A DNA stretch of 5,736 bases from assembly GCA_964362645.1 (NCBI GenBank), contig CAYIFC010000040.1, positions 1-5,736 on the forward strand. Reading direction: 5' to 3'. This stretch comes from CAYIFC01 sp964362645 (lineage in GTDB: Bacteria > Patescibacteriota > Minisyncoccia > Phycocordibacterales > JACOZG01). Below are positions 1 to 5,592 of the stretch, piece by piece. Numbering within the stretch: the first letter of the stretch is position 1; every line of letters begins with the position of its first letter. Both the position numbers and the translations under genes were made by a program. The notes below the pieces were generated by a model. It did no database searches, was not told the DNA's origin, and worked only from the letters and a program-made list of their open reading frames with translations.

Positions 1-1
1 A

Positions 2-184
2 AAAACGCTGAAGGCGGCGGCTATGCACCTCGAAAGGGGAACGCCACTTCGGGAAATAGAGCGGCGTTTGGACGTGGCCGTCGCTACGTTGTCGCGCTGG
101 AAAAACGAAGGGATGCCCTATTATTTCCATCCCAACGGAACACCGAACCGATGTGTCCAAGTAACCAAACATCATTATCATTAA
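2..184 (+). CDS. C-terminal part of a helix-turn-helix protein (5' end outside window)
   Basis: A forward reading frame is open from the window edge and gives 60 residues before TAA at 182-184. Residues 11-36 read like a DNA-binding helix-turn-helix: ERGTPLREIERRLDV, then AVATLSRWKNEGMP, i.e. helix - turn - recognition helix ending in the W-x-x-x-G-M-P pattern seen in excisionase-, MerR- and transposase-type HTH domains. Third codon positions up to base 124 are about two thirds G/C and the stretch 1-120 is about 59% G+C, richer than the bases that follow, which supports real coding. The last ~20 residues (from FHPNG) lie antisense to the propeller gene and may be a non-native tail created by a junction. 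I cannot name a family; it could be a regulator, or a remnant of a recombinase or transposase. The first in-frame ATG in the window is at 23-25, but the frame continues upstream of it, so I treat the gene as partial. Confidence 0.5.
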   Translation, partial: KTLKAAAMHLERGTPLREIERRLDVAVATLSRWKNEGMPYYFHPNGTPNRCVQVTKHHYH

Positions 185-1433
185 ATCCAAAAACTGCAGC
201 CATGGGAGGGACCCCCATGGCCTGTCTGGACCAAGAAGTTCCGTTCCAGAAGCATGCACCGTTAGTACAGGCTGCCCAAATCTGGTTTGGAACGCTTCCC
301 CAAAAACCATATATCTCCTTTCTAAAACCGGAGGCAGTTTGCCACCAAACGCCGTCCCAATGTCGTATGAGTCCGTAACTACCCACTGCCCAAATATCAT
401 TAGGGCCGGTGCCAACAAGTGCTTCGAATTGATTAGAGTCAGTATAACGGTTTAACTGTGGTGCCGACCAATTTGATCCGTTCCAGCGACGCATCTCCCC
501 GTTGTATCCAGCCACTAAAACATCGTCGGGGCCACTACTCCAAACTGCCTTCATGTTAGCATTAATACCAAGGGGAATATCACTCCAAGAGCTACCGTTC
601 CAATGGGCGACTTTCCCCTGCGTTCCAACCATCCAAACATCCATGCTCGAAATCACCCGCATGCTGTTAGGGTTCAGAATAGTGGTATTACTATTCGGTA
701 CGAGTAACCATAAACCGTTGCTATAGCGATACATTCCAATTCCAGAGGCCCAACCAAAAATTTCTCCTGAAGCACCAGTCAGTAATCGAATAGTTGGCCC
801 AGCGACATCTGTCCAAGTCGTGCCATTAAAGTGGACCATTCCGCCTTGAAGATTCGTAACCCAAATATCCGAAACACCTGTTCCCCAGATATCAGAGTAA
901 GAAGACAATGTTCCCTCTCGAACGGTACTCCAACTTGTACCGTTCCAATGTAGAAGTGTTTGATTTCTCCCAACCGCCCAAAGGTCATTCGGCGCACTGC
1001 CCCAGATTCCAGTAAGTTCATTTTTGGTATTACTCTCTGTTCTTAACCACTCCGTTCCGTTCCAGCGGAGAATTGTCCCGGCCACGCCGACCGCCCAAAT
1101 ATCGTTTACTGAAAACGCAAACAAATCATTTAGGCTATTTCCTTGAGGACCAGGATTTTCCCAGCACCATCCGTCATGACAGATTTCGGGAGTGTTTACA
1201 GACACTTCTATTTCTCCACTTTGTGCTGTCATACCCACCACAGAACCATTAGTATTTACTAATTGAGAATTTGGGTTTTTGAGTAGGTTTAATTGAGCTT
1301 TAAGTTGTGCAATCCGCGCGGAGAGCAAATCGATTAGAGACTGATTCGAGGTTTGAGCCGAAACAAGAAACGGGGTGATAAATAAGGTTAGGAGTAATAA
1401 GACTAAGAGAAACTGTTTTGAATTTGTAAACAT
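84..1433 (-). CDS. secreted beta-propeller repeat protein (function unknown)
   Basis: The product has 449 residues, starting at ATG 1433-1431 and stopping at TAG 86-84. Residues 1-26 form a Sec signal peptide: a short polar start, an L/F/I-rich core, and a likely cut after VSA. Residues 30-52 are a probable short coiled coil, a common layout in exported Patescibacteria proteins. After a CHDGWCW element (Cys85, Cys90) come nine repeats of about 35-45 residues, each built like DIWAVG-x-x-G-x-I-x-RWNG-x-x-W. This matches propeller-like proteins annotated with WD/BNR/Kelch-type repeats. The protein is probably exported and may bind surface polymers or partners; no catalytic site is visible. Repeat 4 is degenerate (IFGWASG...YRYSNGLW). 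Repeat 9 stops at RWDGNN and lacks the closing Trp; the final 13 residues are unlike the repeats. The gene is divergent from the rpsU-ybeY-fts operon and has its own promoter. Confidence 0.85.
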   Translation of the reverse strand: MFTNSKQFLLVLLLLTLFITPFLVSAQTSNQSLIDLLSARIAQLKAQLNLLKNPNSQLVNTNGSVVGMTAQSGEIEVSVNTPEICHDGWCWENPGPQGNSLNDLFAFSVNDIWAVGVAGTILRWNGTEWLRTESNTKNELTGIWGSAPNDLWAVGRNQTLLHWNGTSWSTVREGTLSSYSDIWGTGVSDIWVTNLQGGMVHFNGTTWTDVAGPTIRLLTGASGEIFGWASGIGMYRYSNGLWLLVPNSNTTILNPNSMRVISSMDVWMVGTQGKVAHWNGSSWSDIPLGINANMKAVWSSGPDDVLVAGYNGEMRRWNGSNWSAPQLNRYTDSNQFEALVGTGPNDIWAVGSYGLIRHWDGVWWQTASGFRKEIYGFWGSVPNQIWAACTNGACFWNGTSWSRQAMGVPPMAAVFGFNDNDVWLLGHIGSVFRWDGNNRASLRFSSATT

Positions 1434-1440
1434 GCTACTA

Positions 1441-1469
1441 ATTTTAGCCCTCTAATTTGTACAAACCAA
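1441..1469 (-). promoter_or_regulatory. promoter of the propeller gene, predicted leaderless
   Basis: On the minus strand TTGGTT (1469-1464) and TAAAAT (1446-1441) are separated by exactly 17 bp, a good sigma70-type pair. Only seven bases (1440-1434) separate the -10 hexamer from the ATG at 1433, so transcription should begin at or one base before the start codon. No Shine-Dalgarno sequence exists between them. The hexamers and spacing are seen directly; promoter activity and leaderless initiation are inferred. Confidence 0.6.
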
Positions 1470-1474
1470 CCAAC

Positions 1475-1503
1475 TTGTCCCCAAAAACTTTGTGTGCTAG
1501 CAT
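1475..1503 (+). promoter_or_regulatory. promoter of the rpsU-ybeY-ftsA-ftsZ-trxB operon, extended -10, predicted leaderless
   Basis: TTGTCC (1475-1480) and TAGCAT (1498-1503) are spaced by 17 bp, with TG at 1495-1496 giving an extended -10 (TGCTAGCAT). Eight bases separate the -10 from ATG at 1512, so the transcript would start at about 1510-1512, essentially on the start codon. This is the only convincing promoter visible upstream of the five-gene operon. Its -35 lies five bases from the -35 of the divergent promoter, so one bound factor could affect both. Confidence 0.6.
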
Positions 1504-1511
1504 TTGGCACT

Positions 1512-1763
1512 ATGAATAGCGTGGTGGAAGTGAGGAAGGAGAGCACGACCGAATCAAACCTCGGTCTGTTAAAGCGATTTAATCGGCGCGTGCAGGGCAT
1601 TGGCCTCGTGCGTAAGGTCCGCGCCAATCAATACAAGCAACGACCACTCTCCGCCTATAAGCAAAAAAAGCGCGCCCTCAAACGAATTGAGAAAATCGGT
1701 CAGATTGAACGCCTCCGTAAACTCGGCAAACTGCCGGATGCTCGACATACGAAATTTCGCTAA
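1512..1763 (+). CDS. rpsU: bS21-like small ribosomal subunit protein
   Basis: The product has 83 very basic residues. Residues 5-45 follow the bS21 pattern: VEVRKESTTESNLGLLKRFNRRVQ aligns with the family's short beta strand and a Leu-x-x-Phe-x-Arg helix, followed by a second Arg/Lys helix (VRKVRANQYKQRP) and a third (KKRALKRIEKIGQIERLRK). bS21 sits on the 30S platform next to the 3' end of 16S rRNA and affects initiation. At 83 residues it exceeds the ~70 of E. coli bS21 because of its C-terminal basic extension. I chose ATG 1512 because the in-frame GTG at 1494 lies inside the promoter -10 region; GTG 1521 or 1524 would also be possible. The last 26 bp overlap ybeY in another frame. Similarity is judged by pattern only, so bS21-like is the safe name; lack of a Shine-Dalgarno fits leaderless initiation. 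Confidence 0.7.
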   Translation: MNSVVEVRKESTTESNLGLLKRFNRRVQGIGLVRKVRANQYKQRPLSAYKQKKRALKRIEKIGQIERLRKLGKLPDARHTKFR

Positions 1764-2139
1764 GCGGACTCCGCCCGCTCTCCCCTATGCCGAACTTGCC
1801 GCGCAAGTTTTAGGCCAAAACTATGAACTAAGCTTAGCCTTTGTGGGCTCGGCCCGATCCCGCGCGCTTAATTTAAAATTGCGCGGCAAAGATCACGCAG
1901 CTAATGTCTTGAGCTTCCCTTTTGATAAGAAAAGTGGAGAAATCATTATCGACTTAATGAAGGCGACAAAAGAAGCAAAGTTAGGTGCTGAAAGTTTGAC
2001 CGAAAGAGTGGCCGTTCTCTTTATCCACGGACTCTTTCATTTGAAAGGTTATCTCCATGGGAGTAAAATGGAGGCAGCAGAAACTAAAGTTTTAAAGAGT
2101 CTGCGCCTAAATGCCAAAAGCAATCGTCACCGGCCTTGA
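1738..2139 (+). CDS. ybeY: endoribonuclease YbeY (16S rRNA maturation factor)
   Basis: The product has 133 residues, on the short side for YbeY (E. coli about 155). YbeY is a zinc-dependent RNase acting in 16S rRNA 3'-end maturation and ribosome quality control. The zinc motif H-x3-H-x5-H is intact: HGLFHLKGYLH with His97, His101 and His107. The usual Asp before the last His (GYDH) is Leu106. Upstream, LNLKLRGKDHAANVLSFPF (residues 44-62) matches the conserved LN-x-x-x-RG-x-x-x-x-(T)NVLSF block, including the conserved Arg, and GEIIID follows. I chose ATG 1738 because the family's N-terminal strand (LDIRNF) begins there; the same frame is open further upstream but that stretch is antisense-free shadow of the bS21 gene. 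The start overlaps the bS21 gene by 26 bp and the end overlaps ftsA by 29 bp, which suggests translational coupling. No clear Shine-Dalgarno is present. Confidence 0.9.
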   Translation: MLDIRNFAKRTPPALPYAELAAQVLGQNYELSLAFVGSARSRALNLKLRGKDHAANVLSFPFDKKSGEIIIDLMKATKEAKLGAESLTERVAVLFIHGLFHLKGYLHGSKMEAAETKVLKSLRLNAKSNRHRP

Positions 2140-3274
2140 CGTCGGCACATCTTCTATCCGTGTCGCCGTTTGTGAAGCAGTACGCGGGAGCAAAGCTCCC
2201 CGCGTTTTAGCATTAACTAAAAGTGAATCGCGCGGCCTCCGGCGCGGCTACATCATTAATGCTGAAGAAGCGGCGCAAGCGATCCGTAGTGCTATCGCCG
2301 AAGCCGAGAAAGTAGCCCAAACGCGGATCAAGCACGTCTTCCTCGGACTTGGTGGTGTAACAGTAGAATCTAAAATTGGCGAAGGGCAAGTGGTAGTCTC
2401 GCGCGCTGATTCTGAAATCACTGACAACGATATCAATCGCGTTATCGAATTGTCTGAACTCAACCTAACAGATAATCAAAATGGGCGCATCATCCACATT
2501 ATTCCGCTCTACTTTAAACTCGACGGCAAAAAAATTCTTGGTCGACCTGAAGGCATGCGCGGCAGTAAGCTTGAAGTGCGCACCCTCTTCGTCACCTGTC
2601 TTAATCAACATCTCACCAACTTATTGCGCGCCGTCGAGTTGGCCGGACTCACCGTTGAAGATGTGGTGGCTTCCCCAATTGCCGCCAGTTTCTTGGCGCT
2701 CAGCAATCAGCAGAAAGCGGCTGGCGTGGTGCTCGCCAACATCGGCTCGCAAACCACCTCGATCGCCGTCTTTGAAGAAGGGATCCCCGTCTCGCTCTCG
2801 ATCCTACCCATCGGCTCGCTCGACATCACTAACGACATCGCGCTCGGCCTGCGCGTACCACTAGACGAAGCCGAACGAATCAAAATTGGTTCGGAAAATG
2901 TCGTCACTTTAAAAAAGAAACTTGATGAAATTATCGAAGCCCGTCTGTCTGACATGTTTGAGTTAATTGAGGGTCATCTAAAAAAAATCGGGCGCAGCGG
3001 CCTTCTCCCCGCCGGTCTCGTGCTCTCCGGCGGCGGCGCCGCACTACCCAACCTTGACCGCTTGGCGAAAGAAGAGCTCAAACTGCCCGCGCGGGTTTTA
3101 ACCCCCGTTATTGACGCAGCCGGCAAGACCCAAATTAAGGATCCGGCCTGGCTTGTAGCCTATGGTTTATGTCTTTTTGGCCTCGGCGCCGAACTCGGTG
3201 AGTCAGTCGGCACTCGCCTCTTCCGCCGCACGAAAGGCAAGTTTCTGCAATGGTTGCGGGAACTTTTACCGTAG
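2111..3274 (+). CDS. ftsA: cell division protein FtsA, membrane anchor of the Z-ring
   Basis: The product has 387 residues of the actin/Hsp70 ATPase fold. FtsA binds ATP, polymerises under the membrane and tethers FtsZ. Phosphate-1 loop: GLDVGTSSIRVAV (8-20). The FtsA-specific 1C (SHS2) domain follows, around residues 73-165 (VFLGLGGVTVES...SRADSEITDND). Phosphate-2: ANIGSQTTSIAVFEEG (209-224). Adenosine motif: LVLSGGGAALPNLDRLA (303-319). The C-terminal tail, LFRRTKGKFLQWLRELLP (370-387), is an amphipathic helix with Arg/Lys and Leu/Trp faces, the expected membrane-targeting sequence, so the protein is complete. In phosphate-2 the usual acidic D-I-G-G-G-T-x-D reads N-I-G-S-Q-T-T-S, so both Asp positions are lost. 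PilM is the nearest alternative family, but the membrane helix and the ftsZ neighbour favour FtsA. It overlaps ybeY by 29 bp and is followed by ftsZ after 17 bp. Confidence 0.94.
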   Translation: MPKAIVTGLDVGTSSIRVAVCEAVRGSKAPRVLALTKSESRGLRRGYIINAEEAAQAIRSAIAEAEKVAQTRIKHVFLGLGGVTVESKIGEGQVVVSRADSEITDNDINRVIELSELNLTDNQNGRIIHIIPLYFKLDGKKILGRPEGMRGSKLEVRTLFVTCLNQHLTNLLRAVELAGLTVEDVVASPIAASFLALSNQQKAAGVVLANIGSQTTSIAVFEEGIPVSLSILPIGSLDITNDIALGLRVPLDEAERIKIGSENVVTLKKKLDEIIEARLSDMFELIEGHLKKIGRSGLLPAGLVLSGGGAALPNLDRLAKEELKLPARVLTPVIDAAGKTQIKDPAWLVAYGLCLFGLGAELGESVGTRLFRRTKGKFLQWLRELLP

Positions 3275-3291
3275 TGTAAGCTTGGAACGAA

Positions 3292-4470
3292 ATGCCTAAG
3301 ATCGCCCCAGAGATTGAAGCGTTTGCTCGAATTAAAGTCATCGGTGTCGGTGGCTCGGGTAAAAATGCGGTCAATCATATGATCAGCAACCAACTCCGCG
3401 GCGTTGACTTCGTTTCCATCAACACCGACGCGCAGGATCTCCACCACTCCCTCGCGAAGAAGAAGGTCCACATCGGTAAAAACTTAACGCGCGGACTCGG
3501 CACGGGTATGAATCCGGAGCTCGGGCGCAAAGCCGCCGAAGAAAGCATCGAAGATATCCAAAACTCGATCCAGGGCGCCGACATGATCTTTATTGCTGGT
3601 GGCACCGGTGGTGGCACCATGAGTGGCGCCGGAGCGGTGGTGGCTAAAACAGCTAAAGACCAGGGTATCCTCACCGTCGCCGTAGTGACCAAACCTTTTT
3701 TCTTCGAGGGGGCGCAACGAATGCAAATCGCTGAAAAAGCAATCGAAGAACTTAGAAAAGAAGTTGATGCTATTGTCATCATCCCTAACGATCGTCTGCT
3801 TGGCTTGATCGACAAGAACACCACCGCCACCTCGGCCTTCGCCATTTGCGACGAAGTACTCCGTCAGGCAGTATCGGGTATTTCCGATTTGATCACCACG
3901 CCCGGTATCATTAATGTTGACTTTGCCGACATCCGCGCCATCCTTTCCAATGCTGGTTCGGCCTTAATGGGTATTGGTACCGGCGTCGGCGACAACCGCG
4001 CCGTTGACGCCGCTAAAATGGCCATCAACTCACCACTCCTCGACGTCTCCATCGACGGAGCTAAGGGCGTCCTCTTTGCTATTGCCGGCTCAAGCGACAT
4101 GACCATGTACGAAATCCAAGAAGCCGCTAAGGTTATCGTGGAGTCGGCTGATCCAAATGCTAAGATTATCTTCGGGGCGATTCAAGACAGCAAGCTCGAC
4201 AAGAATGAGATTAAGATTACTGTCATCGCTTCCGGCTTCCCCGAGAATGCCAAACGAAAACCGGCTCCAGCCGGTGGATTGATGGAAAACAAACAAATTT
4301 CGGCCGAAAATAAAGAAAACGAAAAAGAACCAATCGAAATTCAGGATATTAAAATCAACAAACAACAACCTTGGGGTAGTAAGCGGACCGAAGAAATCAA
4401 GGGGTCTAAAAATAGCGATGACGACGATTGGTCATCAATCCCCGCCTTCCTTCGTCGTAATCGCAAATAA
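3292..4470 (+). CDS. ftsZ: cell division protein FtsZ, with variant tubulin signature
   Basis: The product has 392 residues, normal for the bacterial tubulin homologue that binds GTP and forms the division ring. N-terminal nucleotide-binding elements: VIGVGGSGKNAVNHM (16-30), NTDAQDL (44-50), RGLGTGMNPELG (67-78). The tubulin signature normally GGGTGTG is GGGTMSG (106-112), with Met110 where Gly is expected and AGAVVA following instead of AAPVVA. The VVTKPF and IPNDRLL blocks are present. The synergy loop NVDFAD (208-213) keeps both catalytic Asp (210, 213). A polar linker (about 318-375) leads to the C-terminal peptide DDDDWSSIPAFLRRN, which contacts FtsA, so the FtsA partner upstream is consistent. 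Start: ATG 3292, with only a weak GGAA at 3284-3287 as ribosome site. The stop codon is directly followed by the trxB leader. Confidence 0.97.
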   Translation: MPKIAPEIEAFARIKVIGVGGSGKNAVNHMISNQLRGVDFVSINTDAQDLHHSLAKKKVHIGKNLTRGLGTGMNPELGRKAAEESIEDIQNSIQGADMIFIAGGTGGGTMSGAGAVVAKTAKDQGILTVAVVTKPFFFEGAQRMQIAEKAIEELRKEVDAIVIIPNDRLLGLIDKNTTATSAFAICDEVLRQAVSGISDLITTPGIINVDFADIRAILSNAGSALMGIGTGVGDNRAVDAAKMAINSPLLDVSIDGAKGVLFAIAGSSDMTMYEIQEAAKVIVESADPNAKIIFGAIQDSKLDKNEIKITVIASGFPENAKRKPAPAGGLMENKQISAENKENEKEPIEIQDIKINKQQPWGSKRTEEIKGSKNSDDDDWSSIPAFLRRNRK

Positions 4471-4476
4471 TTGAAT

Positions 4477-5406
4477 ATGGTTTACGATTTAATAATAATT
4501 GGTGGTGGACCAGCGGGCGTGGCCGCAGGAGTCTATGCCGCTCGAAAAAAGCTCACCACCCTCCTCCTCACTCAAGACTTTGGCGGTCAATCGATTGTGT
4601 CAGCCGAAATCCAAAACTGGATCGGCGAGCGCGCCATCTCCGGCGAAGCGCTGGCGGCCAAGTTTAAAGATCATGTTATGTCTTACGTTAGTGACACCTT
4701 CGTTGTTAAAGAAGGCACACGGGTTAGTAAGGTCGAGAAAAAGGGTAGTAATTTTAATGTTAGTACCGAGAAAGGCCAAGCTTTTGAAACCAAGACTGTA
4801 CTCCTCGCTACGGGCGCTCATCGGCGCAAACTGACTGTGCCCGGCGCCACCGAGTTTGAACAAAAAGGCATTACCTATTGCGCTACCTGCGACGGACCGC
4901 TCTTCGGCGGCCGCGATGTGGTAATAATCGGCGGTGGTAACGCCGGCTTTGAAACAGCGCTCCAACTCCTCGCTTATGCTAAGAGTGTAACCCTCCTCCA
5001 CCACAGCACCGAATATCGCGCTGACCCTGTGACAATGGAGAAAGTTTTGGCCAATCCTAAAATGAAGGCTGTTACCAATGCCGAGACCGTTGAAGTTAAA
5101 GGCGACAAATTTGTGACCTCGCTTGTTTATAAAGATAAAATTAGTGGCGCCACCACTGAGATCCCAACGCAAGGCGTGTTTGTAGAAATCGGCCTAATCC
5201 CCTCTACCGAGTTTGTAAAAGATTTAGTTACTCTGACCCCTTATGGTGCCGTGGTAATCGACCCGTGCAACCACCGCGCTTCAGTAACGGGTATCTGGGC
5301 GGCCGGTGACGGCGCTGAAGGTCTCTACCACCAAAACAATATCGCCGCCGGCGACGGCGTTAAAGCGCTCGAAGATATCTATCTTTATTTACATACTGGC
5401 AAATAG
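4477..5406 (+). CDS. trxB: thioredoxin reductase-like flavoprotein (TrxB/AhpF family)
   Basis: The product has 309 residues, the usual size of low-molecular-weight thioredoxin reductase, which passes electrons from NAD(P)H through FAD to a redox disulfide. FAD site: GGGPAG (9-14), plus ATGAHRRKL and the C-terminal AAGDGAEG (275-282). Redox pair: CATCDG with Cys135 and Cys138. Pyridine nucleotide fold: IIGGGNAG (150-157). The NADPH 2'-phosphate motif, usually HRR-x-x-x-RA, reads HHSTEYRA (175-182), so the paired Arg are missing; the tail (GVFVEIGLIPST...AAGD) also resembles the AhpF reductase module. NADH preference or an alternative reductant is therefore possible. I chose ATG 4477; a TTG at 4471, directly after the ftsZ stop, is an alternative that adds two residues. 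No Shine-Dalgarno is visible, so coupling to ftsZ is likely. A cytosolic location is inferred from lack of a signal peptide. Confidence 0.92.
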   Translation: MVYDLIIIGGGPAGVAAGVYAARKKLTTLLLTQDFGGQSIVSAEIQNWIGERAISGEALAAKFKDHVMSYVSDTFVVKEGTRVSKVEKKGSNFNVSTEKGQAFETKTVLLATGAHRRKLTVPGATEFEQKGITYCATCDGPLFGGRDVVIIGGGNAGFETALQLLAYAKSVTLLHHSTEYRADPVTMEKVLANPKMKAVTNAETVEVKGDKFVTSLVYKDKISGATTEIPTQGVFVEIGLIPSTEFVKDLVTLTPYGAVVIDPCNHRASVTGIWAAGDGAEGLYHQNNIAAGDGVKALEDIYLYLHTGK

Positions 5407-5440
5407 ATCGCTGGCCTTGGATAAGTTTGCTCATTTAGTA

Positions 5441-5590
5441 TAGGGGGTATAAACTTAAGTTGGATTTAGGTCTCAATACTCGCAGTACCCGGCGGTAGCT
5501 CGGAACACACCTTTTCGACGCGACAACATCCGCCTACCGCCGGGACACTTAAACTACGCAGCTTGCCCCTAGTTCTGCGGGGCAACCCTA
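5441..5590 (+). ncRNA. candidate structured RNA or structured 3' UTR downstream of trxB
   Basis: No protein frame is convincing between trxB and the tRNA, but several helices can be drawn. The strongest is a perfect 11-bp stem, CCCGGCGGTAG (5488-5498) with CTACCGCCGGG (5534-5544), over a 35-nt loop that can extend by CGGA/TCCG (5501-5504/5529-5532). A second is TTGCCCC/GGGGCAA (5563-5569/5579-5585) with a 9-nt loop. TTAAGT (5455-5460) can pair with ACTTAA (5547-5552), and TAGGG (5441-5445) with CCCTA (5586-5590), which would close the whole into a branched fold. AACTTAAGTT at 5452-5461 is also a perfect palindrome. Weak promoter candidates exist (TTGGAT 5417-5422 with TATAGG 5439-5444; TATAAA 5448-5453), but if used, the outer helix would not be transcribed. 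It does not match tmRNA, SRP RNA or RNase P RNA by eye. Whether it is independent or a processed 3' UTR is unknown. Confidence 0.4.
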
Positions 5591-5592
5591 CG

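Noticed and set aside
151..726. Forward open frames antisense to the propeller gene (151-378 and 502-726).
   Set aside because: They show no domain or start signal and have the look of shadows created by the repeat codons on the minus strand.
1494..1511. GTG at 1494 as the start of the bS21-like gene.
   Set aside because: It lies inside the extended -10 element, upstream of the likely transcription start, and the added residues do not match the family.
1600..1737. An upstream extension of YbeY starting at 1600.
   Set aside because: The added 46 residues are the bS21 gene read in another frame; YbeY homology begins at ATG 1738.
4600..5172. A 190-residue antisense frame inside trxB, and similar antisense frames within ftsZ (for example 3375-3845).
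   Set aside because: The forward proteins are unmistakable across these stretches; the antisense products are low-complexity or featureless with no promoter or start context.
5488..5544. The 11-bp inverted repeat with 35-base spacer as an IS end, attachment site or CRISPR-like unit.
   Set aside because: It occurs once, with no transposase, integrase, flanking duplications or repeated spacers; an RNA stem explains it better.
5452..5570. tmRNA-like fragments: GGGGGT near a possible 5' end, TTTTCGAC, and AACTACGCAGCT resembling a tag-coding stretch.
   Set aside because: There is no tRNA-like 3' domain, no TTCGA T-arm or CCA end, the elements are in the wrong order, and the region ends in a terminator after about 190 bases.
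5441..5590. SRP RNA, 6S RNA or RNase P RNA as identity of the structured stretch.
   Set aside because: The SRP apical motif (GGTCAGG...GGAAGGAAGCAG), the RNase P conserved core and the long central-bubble hairpin of 6S RNA are not seen.
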